From NCBI GenBank assembly GCA_949358305.1, contig OX442321.1:1302001-1366000 (forward strand): DNA of 64,000 bases, read 5' to 3'. The stretch is from Strigamia acuminata. Its lineage: Eukaryota > Arthropoda > Chilopoda > Geophilomorpha > Linotaeniidae. The position numbers and the translations under genes were made by a program. The notes beneath the pieces are model-generated. The model saw only the letters and a list, made by a program, of their open reading frames with translations. It did not search any database and was not told the DNA's origin. Positions 50,101 to 53,035 of the stretch are shown in pieces; position 1 is the stretch's first letter; every line of letters starts with the position of its first letter.

Positions 50101-52677
50101 ACAACAAATCACACGGTGACCTATTTCATTTCCTATACTGTAAATTCTCCAACCGATACAAAGACGTCAGTACAGCTAACAGGTGCTTTTACTACAGTCT
50201 GCGGCCAGCCCGTTAAAGCCAAATTCAAACACTAAATTCCATTTTTGACGTAGAACTACGTCTAACAGGACAATCCTCAAAAGGAAAAAGAAAACCAGCG
50301 TGTTGATGGGAATTTACAATGCCACAATGGAAAACAACTCCCATCAACAATAAAAACACAACTAACAACCCCTCTGTAATTTATGTATACGAAAACACAT
50401 TTCTTCGATTTCCCAAATAAACGATTGCATTCAGAAACAAAACATTTCGTCTAAAAATTCGTGCGAGATGAAAATTTAGACGAGAAGTTATTGAATGCGC
50501 CTACTATTTAATGAACAGTGACGTTATCGTTATTACTTCGAAAGATAATGTATTTATGGATGCACAGACAGGGATTTTTCAGTTTGATGTTGGCATCAGA
50601 TACTGGGTGCAGACTGAATACACTTATCTTGATGCCAAATTCAAACTGCCCATCACATTCTGCACTTGTGGATAACGAAGCAACAATATTTCAGTACCAT
50701 GCTGTAAATTACTTTTCTTAATCGAAGTGGCTACGTTCACGTCCGACGTGAACGTATTATTTTCATGATGCGCTGTGATTGGTTGAGAGATGCATTGAAA
50801 TATGAACTGAAAATACACAGTTCGGTCTACTTTGCTAAAAACGGAACTGGGGGGGGTCAAGGGGTCAAGCTAAAACCTCGAGAACATCGAATTTGAGAAA
50901 ACTTACATTGAGGAAACGAATCGACATCAATAGATCTCAGCCAATCACAGCGAGTCATGAAAATAATACGTTCACGTCGAACATAGCCACTGCCTTTCTT
51001 AATACGAGTTTACGGTTTTGTTTACTTTATTTTAGCATTATTAGGCCTAATATTATGCTTAATATGGTTAAATAATGAATGGTATTAGAAAATCATCAGT
51101 GCAGAATGGGATGAGCAGTTTGAATTTGGCGAGAACTGTAGTTGACGTCATCAACATCACGGCCAGACGTGATAGTAGCAAAACATGGGCAATCACTCAA
51201 CTTGTAATTGGGAGGATTTACGGTATTTAACATCCTTAGTTGCAACTTAAATTTGAACCAGTGTGTTTCCTTTTGTCTACAGATCTGTTGCCTATATAAA
51301 AATACAATAAAATCATTAATCCACAAGTGTACATTTCATTTGAAAATAAAATAAAATAAACAAAATTAATTAATTAATAATTTTTTTTTTTAAATTTCTA
51401 AATTGCTCAACCATATCTTAAAGAATGCATTGAAAAAAACAATACCCTTTGTCCGCTTCAATCTCACACAAAATCAACTTCTTTCATTTTTTGAATCATT
51501 ACCACTCCAAAAACATAAAAGTTTCTTCTTTTTCTCCTTCTTTTACTTCATAAATCAACCACTGGCAAATTGCCAAACATATCACTCCATCTCAACTAGC
51601 AAAAAACCTTCCTTTTTCATGAAAATAAATCCAAAAAAAAATAAAAAACAACAAAAAAATAACAAAAACAATGTATGACATCATCCTTTTTTCCACCTTC
51701 AAAAAATATTATTTTTATTTTTATTTTTTTTTTAAAAAAATTATTTTTCTATGCTCACACTTTGGAGATTTCTTTCAGCCAATTCAACGTGACAATCAAA
51801 CAAAAAAACCAGTTATCACTCAATCAAAAAGCTTATCAAACATGAAGCATTTGAGCACACAGCTTGTTGTTTTTATATTTCTCGGCCCCCCAAACAATAC
51901 GAAAAACCTGAATAATGATGACATTAACAAGATAAAACAATATTTAAAACAAAAAAAAATTCAATGACCCCAATGGGGGGTAAATTCGTGCATAATTCAT
52001 GCAAATGACGACTCAATTGCCTCTATTAAGCCTAATTACACCAAATTTCCGCTTCAATTAATCCCATCCAAGTCCAAACAAACATCCAGACCACCATAGA
52101 CCATATTTTAGACCAATTAAAAAAAAAAATTTAAATCCAACATTTCTAAAAATAAAAAAAAAAATAAAAATTATTATTGCACAATTTTAATTTCCGTAAT
52201 TACTAACAGACGCATCTTGTGTAATTTCCACCAAAAAATTATTTCTCAAAAAATAAAAAATAAAAAATTTAAAAAAAAAAATAAAAAAAAAAATAAAAAA
52301 TTTACTTTCAATGCCCAAAAATATTTCCAAAATTCCTCACTAGGTTCACCCAACCTTGAAATAAACTCCCACAACATTAAATTCTAATCTAATTTAATTA
52401 AAAAATAATTTATTTGTTTTTCACGAAAAACAAATAAAAATAAAAATGTCTGTTACGTAAAACGAGATTAAAACGACCTTTAAGACGTTACGTTAAAACG
52501 GCGATAACATTTCGCTTCTGCCACATGAATAAGATAATTCAAACACGTAAATAAAATCGAACTGCGAGTGAAAATTGCTCAACTTACTTTCGATATTCGA
52601 AACAAATGTTGATCGTCTTGTTGGAGCCGAAAACCCCACGGTGAACCGCCGGTCAAAGTCACGGTGAACACGTCCAT
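1..52677 (-). CDS. PDZ scaffold protein, synaptopodin-2/Zasp-like (partial, 3' end beyond left edge)
   Basis: Six exons can be joined with matching phases: 52588-52677, 23792-23943, 17800-17888, 15752-15955, 10887-14423 and 1393-1512 (4,192 nt, at least 1,397 residues, no stop reached). Residues 1-81 form a PDZ domain carrying the PWGFRL signature and the EEGD...SIN core seen in ALP/Enigma/Zasp and synaptopodin-2 PDZ domains, which in those families bind alpha-actinin or Z-disc/actin partners. The rest looks disordered, rich in Ser, Asp, Glu and Pro, with repeated Q(T/S/V) motifs. Introns are 28.6, 5.9, 1.8, 1.3 and 9.4 kb, the last enlarged by a retrotransposon. Splicing is inferred from GT/AG sites and phase, not from transcripts. 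PDZ assignment is firm; synaptopodin-2-like (the fly CG1674 type) is my best guess and a Zasp-type relative is the alternative. Cytoskeletal location is inferred from the family. Confidence 0.8.
196..1392. other. Intronic A/T-rich DNA with RFX-like X-box
   Basis: No supported exon. Contains GTTACCATGGCAAT at 466-479 (X-box-like), long A/T runs at 520-640, and a tandem array described separately. Confidence 0.5.
970..1165. repeat. Tandem array, ~20-bp unit AAAGATTTCAGAGATTCACT
   Basis: About seven to eight degenerate copies of a 20-bp unit within the intron following PDZ exon 6. Unit sequence differs from every other array in the window. Confidence 0.8.
1393..1512 (-). CDS. PDZ gene exon 6 (last clearly supported exon)
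   Basis: Acceptor ATTTGCAG and donor GAAG/GTATGG bound 120 nt in phase 1 at both ends, matching the exit phase of exon 5. It encodes a Ser/Asn-rich basic segment containing SQSSMEQSGVNSG, SHRKGDKKNS and ATPMKDE. It lies 9.4 kb downstream of exon 5, about 2.6 kb if the retrotransposon is removed. A symmetric exon could be alternative. Confidence 0.7.
1760..1993 (+). other. Possible orphan plus-strand exon
   Basis: Between an acceptor-like TTTTTCATCGCAG and donor-like GGG/GTGAGG the frame is open and Ser/Thr/Pro/Arg-rich, with APTLGVPPNGVPATHS and RRHSVEDSLIF. GC is higher than the flanks. The minus strand also has a 60-codon frame here. No homology is recognised; it may be an unrelated transcript or composition effect. 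Confidence 0.25.
2120..2131. promoter_or_regulatory. NRF1-like palindrome (intron 5)
   Basis: TGCGCATGCGCA, the same site as in the G3BP promoter. Possible intragenic promoter; no transcript evidence. Confidence 0.3.
2434..2782. mobile_element. TIR element built of CGCCGGG motifs
   Basis: Bounded by a perfect 19-bp inverted repeat TGCCTCGATTTAACGCCGG (2434-2452 and complement at 2764-2782). Inside are many copies of AAACGCCGGG on the left and AATAATCGCCGGGCTTTG on the right. TACGGTA lies just outside the right end. Non-autonomous; superfamily not assigned. A diverged fragment with CCCGGCG...CCCGGCGTTAA occurs near 38150-38200. Confidence 0.7.
2783..3353. other. Intron 5 remainder left of the retrotransposon
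   Basis: No exon, repeat array or transposon end recognised; moderately A/T-rich single-copy-looking DNA, ending at the target duplication AAAAT (3354-3358). Confidence 0.5.
3354..3358. repeat. 5-bp target site duplication (left)
   Basis: AAAAT, repeated at 10166-10170; 5 bp is the usual duplication for copia-type integrase. Confidence 0.9.
3359..3931 (+). repeat. 5' LTR
   Basis: 573 bp, TG...CA ends. Contains AATAAA at 3725-3730, as expected near the R/U5 side, and a YY1/Pho-like AAGATGGCGAC at 3657-3667. Encodes nothing. Confidence 0.95.
3657..3667 (+). promoter_or_regulatory. YY1/Pho-like motif in LTR
   Basis: AAGATGGCGAC matches the known YY1 core (AAGATGGCG). The same site recurs in the 3' LTR about 6,234 bp downstream. 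Function inferred from the motif only. Confidence 0.4.
3934..3945 (+). other. Primer-binding site, initiator tRNA-Met
   Basis: TGGTAGCAGAGG begins three bases after the 5' LTR and is complementary to the conserved 3' end of eukaryotic initiator tRNA-Met, a primer used by many LTR elements. Confidence 0.8.
4606..9546 (+). CDS. copia-type Gag-Pol polyprotein
   Basis: A single 1,646-residue frame from ATG 4606; an upstream in-frame extension to 4519 lacks support and the MKKATDQSSG start with GNYEHW is typical of copia Gag. Order: Gag (UBN2-like) about 1-220; CCHC zinc knuckle CFNCNELGHYANKC about 229-242; protease with DCGA at 323-326 (S of the usual DSG replaced by C); integrase zinc region from about 561 and catalytic D627, D690, E726 with D-35-E spacing and GVAERLNRT; reverse transcriptase with LVAQGF, SLYGLHQS and YVDD near 1334-1337; RNase H with GYTDASWASD near 1497. 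Gag and Pol are fused in one frame with no frameshift. Integrase before RT defines Ty1/copia. No internal stops, so potentially functional. Confidence 0.95.
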   Translation: MKKATDQSSGHVPILVTGNYEHWHRAIKMLLMSDGVWHHVTETEELVKANVDEDVWRKWQRRKARALGTIYCHVSQAKQSALDGCTTPKQAWDILAKIYAPSSLARQAAMRREFLQLKLEPGEEMADFLSRVDLMVRQLKDVGEDILPRHHAYQYLDFLPDEYDQATFAIYHWPLAEFTPAKVSEQLLSEYLRLKSHSNRNSGNSSAYATGRQGRNQSRPPRPLAQVRCFNCNELGHYANKCQHPRKQTTGQQPVATFQTRSRSKSRRRNKGSNPNVNPNQQQQGQFRESSRPRRDAAYLLSAPPAIQVPTVHFVQSHEWIVDCGATDHVSHVKSWFLDFVEVVPFNIELGQGSSKVTGKGNVPVKSLIDGCECTVLLRDVLYAPDFGANLISVSRVDKCGHHIHIYNSELHTYGTDIKQSVLRAKQKSGLYFVDGLISPFASPTVVSSTPPIPMSPPTTAPMTLITKEEDFPAMPSKKSKKISNVEMTDFRLPISPNTLLVPSPSPIIPNPVAGSKPQQIRMYSNVLSSPPSPVATTTAVPPPKKVITPTANVADATGLWHARLGHLHTKAMRTLANNSQVYGLDPAAVRQELSCNSCRIAKSTRASHKPIPTPSTTKPLELLHMDVWGPSRLTSIGGADYAFSIVDDATRYSWIFPIARKSDVFTTFKDFVSRVERITDSRVKSIRTDRGGEFISKTFDRYLADKGIVAQRTNPGSPQMNGVAERLNRTMGDYLRSVTSETGFPHTLWAELAVTFSYVKNRSPHSKLNDEVPYVLWRQRALSVKHFRKIGSKCWVHFTAPGRNKMDPRAWEGFLVGYASNTRGYRVWNPATNTVTESVHVQIDERQNFKRSPFYVPDPYENAPFMEEPSRVTTPSRVTFDDGAFPSVPWSRRRRDSDDESSNDDDEFRHRAPSSASSVASYRSVLEEVEEDIADELPPPILFADDVPEDIDLDVTPDPPLPLYRPRRRLRPDALARQPHTPEASDSELDVDHDIEQFFERYPERDFEHDPEDDPLDNLLDDLLDKAAALPAAAATPAPPLAPLRALHCPYRFIGGDTPFSGWRREEHLRKEQAPGKIKVDVYYYPEHGVRLRSRGDIERYCVAHQLPYEEDIFFFGNLEHQLQDEQPVHRVLMCFREPSTYAEAVKLPEAPKWTEAIDEELTTFKEREVYKEVPRPPDKTILGCKWIFRLKSDATGKIHRYRARLVAQGFRQTMGVDFDEVFSPVVNFVLIRFFFCLLVVLLGWRDLHLDVKCAYLYGDLDHEIYMRIPAGATCTSPDNVWLLTKSLYGLHQSGRMWYQKLNETLTDLGFQKFPACNCVYAFGHSAVVLVYVDDIVVFYASESIRDRILALISSKFDIVNLGPITKLLGVEFVRRDGKVFMSQRSYIDKLLKKFNVSSDALIKVPVTPGTTLVKGSLDNLPDFPYRSLIGSLLFLASRTRPDILYSVIALSQYNNCYDHRHIKCLLQVLKYVANTSDFSIELSGCNSSQLWGYTDASWASDIATSRSFGGYIFYIGCVPIGWSCKKQTSVACSTMEAEFVALVEIVKELYWLDSIYRVFPPLNRLSKPIIFSDALASIQFTNNDIENSKTKHIRVKFHWLREWHIAGCFELRKIPGEINVSDIFTKWLSSERLRNLLSRIFISK
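9581..9590 (+). other. Polypurine tract
   Basis: GAAGGAGGGA lies two bases before the 3' LTR, the expected plus-strand priming site. Confidence 0.8.
9593..10165 (+). repeat. 3' LTR
   Basis: 573 bp and, as far as can be compared by eye, identical to the 5' LTR, including AATAAA at 9959-9964. Followed by target duplication AAAAT at 10166-10170. Confidence 0.95.
10171..10886. other. Intron 5, exon-5 side
   Basis: No exon recognised. Long A-rich runs at 10495-10800 lie just downstream of the exon 5 donor; nothing else seen. Confidence 0.5.
10887..14423 (-). CDS. PDZ gene exon 5 (giant 3.5-kb exon, disordered Ser/acidic region)
   Basis: A single 3,537-nt exon, about residues 179-1358, strongly GC-rich against A/T-rich introns. 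The acceptor is a CT-rich tract ending CCACCAG; the donor is GACG/GTGAGT; both are phase 1. Visible features: LPPPPGF near the start; RRPSLSL; two copies of DSRQSSTE followed by TS or VTS; long Asp/Glu runs; five Q-centred motifs at residues about 752, 784, 1141, 1158 and 1185; and near the end a less disordered block with HLRRYTLPRTARTHMLEEWE and a DDMDFEGTHSLMEF acidic-hydrophobic element. No enzyme signature is present. The plus-strand open frames of up to 342 codons over this exon are composition-driven shadows. Confidence 0.85.
11386..11538 (-). other. Cluster of three LC8-like Q-motifs in exon 5
   Basis: The frame reads DKAVQTDE (11515-11538), DKSTQV (11470-11487) and DKAVQSD (11386-11406) within 50 residues. 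The dynein light chain LC8/DYNLL pocket is known to prefer x-(T/V/I)-Q-(T/V) cores, often with an acidic residue after, which these resemble; the third has S after Q and is weaker. Binding is inference. Confidence 0.5.
12586..12705 (-). other. Two further LC8-like Q-motifs in exon 5
   Basis: DAATQTDE (12682-12705) and DASLQTDE (12586-12609) lie 32 residues apart in a Ser/Asp-rich context. The first has the canonical TQT core; the second has L before Q and is less ideal. Confidence 0.5.
14424..15751. other. Intron 4
   Basis: 1.33 kb; minus-strand open frame continues upstream of exon 5 to 14544 but is intronic by splice phase. Holds a minisatellite. Confidence 0.55.
14900..15575. repeat. Minisatellite, unit ~19 bp ATGGCATTTAGCACAAAAA
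   Basis: Roughly 35 degenerate copies with variants ATGAGAATTTAGCACCAAAA and ATGGCAATTTAGCACCAAAA, plus an internally duplicated block (15290-15370 resembles 15440-15520). Confined to intron 4. Confidence 0.85.
15752..15955 (-). CDS. PDZ gene exon 4 (possible helical segment)
   Basis: 204 nt (68 codons), phase 1 at both ends, acceptor CACACCCAG and donor GCAG/GTATCT. It begins with a basic FRDRRRK patch, continues through an Ser/Thr/Gln-rich stretch and ends in a likely amphipathic helix, EQVTQQLTEQCIAQLRQACC followed by DVWKVLSPAKAAVLA. I do not recognise a named domain. Being a multiple of three with symmetric phases, it could be skipped without frame loss. Confidence 0.75.
16490..17410. 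repeat. Minisatellite, unit ~18 bp AATCAACTGAAAATCAAG
   Basis: About fifty irregular copies filling half of intron 3, with higher-order duplication (16650-16800 resembles 16880-17060). Confidence 0.85.
17800..17888 (-). CDS. PDZ gene exon 3 (short Ser-rich linker)
   Basis: An 89-nt open segment reading RQGSQTSSESGKNSVPSSP and on to SSSKK, with donor AAAAAAG/GTAAAAG. The acceptor ATATAAG just after a T-rich tract gives phase 2, matching exon 2. An alternative acceptor ten bases upstream would not keep frame. The sequence is Ser/Pro-rich and probably disordered, linking the PDZ domain to the rest of the protein. Confidence is moderate because the exon is short and only splice phase and composition support it. 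Confidence 0.6.
18600..18820. repeat. Tandem repeat of AAAAATCGATTAATTACTAA
   Basis: About seven to eight degenerate copies in intron 2, part of a wider A/T- and ATCGAT-rich stretch (18240-18880). Confidence 0.7.
19184..19197. promoter_or_regulatory. RFX X-box-like site
   Basis: GTAACCATGGCAAC matches the palindromic RFX X-box consensus (GTNRCC-AT-GGYAAC). It lies about 450 bp downstream, in gene orientation, of a candidate internal first exon. Confidence 0.35.
19510..19635 (-). other. Candidate internal first exon (intron 2)
   Basis: From ATG 19635 the frame MSGKTLEIRPIFVLAGS runs to a very good donor AATTT/GTAAGT at 19510. Just upstream on minus (19650-19700) is a CpG-rich stretch that could be a promoter. 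The exit phase (0) does not match exon 3 (needs 2), so any transcript would use this as 5'UTR or begin translation elsewhere. No homology recognised. Confidence 0.3.
20424..20905. mobile_element. Element built of TTTCGTCGCC motifs
   Basis: The left part has GTCATTTCGTCGCCGATGG and relatives; the right part has many GACGAAACCATCGGC and GGCGACGAAATGA copies in inverse orientation. The repeated motif makes long imperfect inverted arms. Minus-strand open frames of up to 108 codons here are repeat-coded and not genes. Confidence 0.6.
21920..22085. repeat. Tandem array, 20-bp unit TCAAATTTCCTTTAAAAACT
   Basis: About eight nearly identical head-to-tail copies, decaying at the right end. Confidence 0.9.
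22435..22816. mobile_element. TIR element (family A, AATCAGTCCCATTGGTCGAG ends)
   Basis: Inverted termini carry ATACTCTAA and CACAATCAGTCCCATTGGTC, with complement at 22770-22816. About 380 bp, no coding. Related copies lie near 43026-43442, 44479-44790 and, diverged, 49773-50165. Confidence 0.65.
23082..23350. mobile_element. Foldback element with perfect 72-bp arms of TTTTAGCGA motifs
   Basis: The arm at 23082-23153 is the exact reverse complement of 23279-23350. Each arm contains four CATTTTAGCGA units. The spacer holds a G/C hairpin with GGGGGGGCGCAGCCCCCC. No coding. A longer, degenerate relative lies at 40395-40770. Confidence 0.8.
23792..23943 (-). CDS. PDZ gene exon 2 (second half of PDZ domain)
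   Basis: Acceptor TTAACAG opens directly into INPGSRASSVGLEEGDVLES, followed by a SIND turn and an alpha-B-helix-like DVYDVIRASEECLKLGV strand. This completes the carboxylate-loop PDZ fold begun in exon 1; both junctions are phase 0. The exon ends in phase 2 at AAAAG/GTGATA. It lies 28.6 kb downstream of exon 1, so alternative first exons that skip the first half of the PDZ are conceivable. Confidence 0.85.
24425..24690. repeat. Tandem array, 20-bp unit CAAATTCTAACCAAAAAATT
   Basis: About thirteen copies; the first three have TTTTGATTCAAAATTTGTTC in place of CTAACC, a second subtype. Confidence 0.8.
25299..25402 (+). pseudogene. 5S rRNA-derived sequence (SINE head)
   Basis: AACGGCTCACCATGCTGATC aligns to the start of animal 5S rRNA, and GTTAAGCA followed by CAGTACTTGGATGGGTGACC and CTGGGAAT match the internal promoter and 3' half. 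Middle positions have diverged, so it is not a functional 5S gene. It continues directly into a shared SINE-like body (25440-25560), so I read it as the head of a 5S-derived (SINE3-like) retroposon. Confidence 0.75.
25403..25600 (+). mobile_element. SINE body downstream of 5S head
   Basis: Contains CAACTGGGTTTTCAGTGGTT and GTAAATGTAAGGTTAGGTCC, which recur in diverged form at 26267-26330. A simple-repeat tail (ACTTATACTTGAACTT array) begins immediately after, as is usual for SINEs. Confidence 0.55.
25605..25955. repeat. Tandem array, 16-bp unit ACTTATACTTGAACTT
   Basis: About twenty near-identical copies directly following the 5S-derived SINE; probably expanded from its tail. Confidence 0.9.
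26165..26345 (+). mobile_element. Second SINE copy sharing the body, different head
   Basis: CAACCGGGTTCTCCGCGGTT then GCAAATGCAAGGTTGAGTCC match the body of the 25403-25600 copy. The sequence before it is not 5S-like; a tRNA-type head is possible but A/B boxes are unconvincing. Confidence 0.5.
26900..27130. repeat. Three ~80-bp tandem copies (GAGGCCCTAGGCAAGC units)
   Basis: Each unit carries AGGCCCTAGGCAAGCGTGGA, AGCAAAGCCCC and a T-rich/TTCCC tract. No coding function; the minus-strand 85-codon frame is repeat-coded. Confidence 0.75.
27682..28007. mobile_element. Tc1/mariner-like MITE, long TIRs, TA duplication (family B)
   Basis: Starts CAGTCAGCGCACGGTATC and ends with its complement, each flanked by TA (27680-27681, 28008-28009). 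Arms are similar for over 100 bp, so the element is nearly a foldback of 326 bp. Diverged relatives: 28028-28250 and 50590-51140. Confidence 0.75.
28975..29380. repeat. Tandem array, ~42-bp unit with GTTCCCGTAGCCTGACCTAT
   Basis: About ten copies. In the right half two variants alternate (ATTTCCCGGTACTAAATTTG and GATTTACCGATAAATTTG), i.e. a higher-order dimer. The minus frame repeating GYGNKFIPGNLDRS is only the array read in frame. Confidence 0.9.
30438..30475. mobile_element. Mariner-like terminus fragment
   Basis: CCGGGTGTCCCAAAAGTTTG resembles the GGGTGTCCCAAAATT terminus of the element at 61937-62181. No partner end was found nearby. Confidence 0.35.
32815..32925. mobile_element. Fragment with ACCGTATTTT end and TCGCCCTCGAATAGTAGCCG
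   Basis: Carries TACCGTATTTTACCGATTAA and a second TACCGTATTTTTGC and TACGGTATA nearby; resembles CG-motif elements such as 2434-2782 in having a TACCGTA edge. Fragment only. Confidence 0.35.
34838..35072. mobile_element. MITE with GTTTGCGGCAGGTACTTTT termini
   Basis: Inverted ends of about 24 bp: GTTTGCGGCAGGTACTTTT at 34838 and its complement ending at 35072. 235 bp, no coding. Confidence 0.65.
35097..35125. mobile_element. pogo/Tigger-like terminus fragment
   Basis: CAGTCGAGCCTCGTTATAAC resembles known pogo/Tigger inverted ends (CAGTNGAACCTCG...ATAACGA). A second weak one, CAGTCGAACC, is at 40972. Confidence 0.45.
35155..35572 (+). other. Candidate two-exon unit of unknown function
   Basis: A frame with LLDTNYGFGHQFAECNLVVS reaches a good donor (TTTG/GTAAGTTA near 35318). 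About 110 bp on, acceptor TCATTTGCAG opens in matching phase into KRHKAIVYGANWCFSNSRRR and ends at a stop near 35565. The intron is short and the sites are good, but no family is recognised and no promoter or start is clear. Reading straight through gives a 161-codon frame, which I consider less likely. Confidence 0.25.
37188..37772. mobile_element. Nested inverted-repeat element with hAT-like piece
   Basis: Outer arms: GGAGTGTGTAATCCACA at 37188 and its complement ending at 37772, including a shared AAAGTATTGTTATTATCTAA. A second inverted pair (CTAAACAGTCAATAC, CTCTCACATTGTT) lies inside at 37470-37722. At 37250 CAGGGGTCGGCAAAT resembles a hAT terminus. No coding. Confidence 0.55.
38083..38120. 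repeat. Microsatellite (AAAT)n
   Basis: About nine copies of a 4-bp unit. Confidence 0.9.
39011..39111. mobile_element. 101-bp MITE with perfect 25-bp TIRs, TA duplication
   Basis: CACCTATGGACAAAAAAATC begins the left end; the right end is its exact complement, with TA on both sides (39009-39010, 39112-39113). Tc1/mariner-type by target site. Confidence 0.8.
40149..40355. mobile_element. Tc1/mariner-like MITE, CAGTCGT ends
   Basis: CAGTCGTAAACAAAAAATCT at left and complement-like GTCCACGACTA at right, flanked by TA. Arms share CCCTTCAGTTTAGCTGTTTT. About 207 bp. Confidence 0.7.
40395..40770. mobile_element. Degenerate TTTTAGCGA-motif element
   Basis: At least twelve copies of TTTTAGCGA, TTTAGCGAA or complement TCGCTAAA, left half sense and right half inverse, with a non-repetitive core around 40540-40640. 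Relative of 23082-23350. Confidence 0.6.
41380..41990. promoter_or_regulatory. CpG-rich island inside intron 1, possible internal promoter
   Basis: GC and CpG rise sharply against A/T-rich flanks. A CRE-like TGACGTCA sits at 41512-41519. Long frames occur in all readings here and are not reliable. A minus-strand donor GAATTCAG/GTACGAG at 41813 would end a non-coding first exon (41813 to about 41990), joinable to PDZ exon 2 at 23943. Alternatively a plus-strand start (frame from 41698). Confidence 0.4.
42183..42590. repeat. Tandem array of TTTTTGGTCAAATTTTGTCA
   Basis: Short 12-23-bp units alternating TTTTTGGTCAAA with TTTTATCAAA/TTTTGTCAAA, about 400 bp. Plus-strand frames rich in FGQI/FWSN are repeat-coded. 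Confidence 0.85.
43026..43442. mobile_element. TIR element, family A second copy
   Basis: Ends TTGAACTCAAAAAG and CCATTGGTCAAGCC at left, complement at right with CTCGACCATTGGGATTTGG. Internal sequence (CTGGTGTTTGG, CACTACACCAGTAA) matches the 22435-22816 copy in inverse orientation. Confidence 0.6.
43628..44786. mobile_element. 1.16-kb element with 23-bp perfect TIRs, carrying nested elements
   Basis: ACCGATACAACGATGTCCTA starts the left end; 44764-44786 is the exact complement. Inside are a palindromic element at 43787-43948 and a family A relative at 44479-44790, whose right end coincides with this one. A diverged terminus occurs near 50150 (CCGATACAAAGACGTC). Confidence 0.6.
43787..43948. 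mobile_element. Near-perfect palindromic (foldback) MITE, 162 bp
   Basis: Arms of about 78 bp meet at GAATAACATGTTATTC. Ends TAGGTGCATTTAAAAAGTC. A half-copy with GCATTCAAAAAGTCTAAAAC lies at 48750-48840; isolated GGTGCATTCAAA-like ends occur at several other places in intron 1. Confidence 0.75.
45157..45170. promoter_or_regulatory. X-box-like site
   Basis: GTTGCCATGGCTAC, an imperfect RFX X-box. Isolated; low weight. Confidence 0.2.
45530..46080. repeat. Tandem array, ~41-43-bp unit with ACGCAAAATCCAACCTAATT
   Basis: About thirteen diverged copies; each has ACGTTTTG(A/T)A and CATATTTACG or CAAATTTACG. Confidence 0.85.
46132..46365. repeat. Direct repeat (left) flanking gene-fragment insertion
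   Basis: 234 bp closely similar to 47771-47999; both start ATTTAGTCGACAAATTCCAG and end CACGTAATCACA. Confidence 0.85.
46366..46590 (+). pseudogene. Dynein heavy-chain tail fragment (decayed)
   Basis: Two GC-rich frames in succession: AALVHEVRITNQNMYV, then after a frame change SRYQVGLDEWTTEMYQTLLS and KLPDGIEVLDALYSRL. These resemble the (V)RI-NQ and RYQVG...LP segments of the N-terminal tail of cytoplasmic-type dynein heavy chains, with intervening residues missing. Reading frame is broken, the piece is far shorter than the roughly 4,600-residue parent, and it starts exactly where the left direct repeat ends. Assignment is from memory of the family; moderate confidence. Confidence 0.45.
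46620..46680. repeat. TTTAGTCG-motif repeats
   Basis: CACTTAGTCGACGCCGTTTA, then GTCTACGCCGTTTAGTCGAC and CACTTAGTCGTC: three to four copies of a CG-containing unit reminiscent of the other motif-built elements. Confidence 0.5.
46803..47770 (-). pseudogene. F-box/LRR-like gene fragment, frameshifted
   Basis: The main frame (downstream of 47670) is leucine-rich with LTDDGLRLLSDCKKLEYLDI and repeated L-x-x-L-x-L-x-x-C units, like F-box/LRR (FBXL) proteins, ending at a stop at 46803 with AATAAA just after. The frame has no ATG at its start; upstream a different frame (SVYSRNKYLSSFLSILQQK) carries the preceding repeat, so one base change in frame near 47655 breaks the gene. A spliced reading from CAAAAG/GTAAAC would discard LRR-like sequence and is less likely. 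The 5' part (F-box) is missing. Located in the same insertion as the dynein fragment, on the opposite strand. Confidence 0.5.
47771..47999. repeat. Direct repeat (right) flanking gene-fragment insertion
   Basis: 229 bp matching 46132-46365 with scattered substitutions and short indels. Confidence 0.85.
48910..49690. mobile_element. Foldback element, ~150-200-bp inverted arms
   Basis: The left arm (AAATGGCGGACAACTG ... GAGTTTGCGGTTGCCAATT ... GAGTTACAAGCTCATAATTA) recurs inverted at 49455-49690, with about 400 bp between. Non-coding; superfamily unknown. Confidence 0.65.
50590..51140. mobile_element. Family B MITE interrupted by a second element
   Basis: Left part (ATCTTGATGCCAAATTCAAA) and right part (CAGAATGGGATGAGCAGTTT) match the arms of 27682-28007. 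The middle is split by the element at 50723-50994. Confidence 0.6.
50723..50994. mobile_element. 272-bp nested MITE, 9-bp target duplication
   Basis: TTTCTTAAT is present at 50714-50722 and 50995-51003. Ends AAGTGGCTACG and inverse CATAGCCACTG with shared GACGTGAACGTATTATTTTC. hAT-like by CAGTGG end and 8-9-bp duplication. Confidence 0.7.
52588..52677 (-). CDS. PDZ gene coding exon 1 (start codon, first half of PDZ)
   Basis: Thirty codons starting MDVFTVTLTGGSPWGFRL. Starting within a few residues of a VTLTGG-x-PWGFRL stretch is the usual layout of ALP/Zasp/synaptopodin PDZ proteins, so the ATG at 52677 is almost certainly the start. The exon ends ...RISK at a strong GTAAGT donor in phase 0. 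The upstream minus-strand sequence (52680-52850) has no in-frame ATG before stops and is taken as 5'UTR and promoter. Confidence 0.85.
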
Positions 52678-52860
52678 TTTCCAGCCAAAAAACGCGCTAA
52701 AACTCCATCAAACTCGCCCAAACTCCGTTTATACAATTTCAGGGTCACTCCGAAGCTTATCAGACAGTCGTTTACATAAATAAATTCCTCCTTACTCGAT
52801 AAAACCGCGCGAACACACCCACACTAAACTTTTCATCGTCGGCCTTCGGGTCGGCGAACT
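52678..52860 (-). promoter_or_regulatory. Presumed promoter/5'UTR of the PDZ gene
   Basis: Lies directly upstream of ATG 52677. Some CpG (GGCCTTCGGGTCGGCG at 52840-52855). No clear TATA box identified; start site not defined. Confidence 0.4.
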
Positions 52861-53035
52861 TAGTACTAACAATTCCCAACAGATGGCAGGTGGACTGAAT
52901 CTCAAAAACGTGATTGGTCGCTGGGTATGACATCACTATGACGTCATAAATTCAAAAAATCTCCCAACTAAAAATAAATGCACGGGATTCTTTTTCTCTT
53001 CTGGTTGAAAACAAAAAATATAAATTATTTTTAGA

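Larger units (their letters stand above)
23944..52587. other. Intron 1 of the PDZ gene (28.6 kb)
   Basis: No exon of the host gene is recognised inside. It is a mosaic of transposon remnants, tandem arrays and gene fragments, listed separately. Stretches 29.4-32.8, 33.0-34.8, 35.7-37.1 and 51.2-52.5 kb show no recognisable feature beyond A/T-rich DNA, isolated GGTGCATTCAAA-type repeat ends (e.g. 36185, 36995) and short unsupported frames. Confidence 0.6.
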
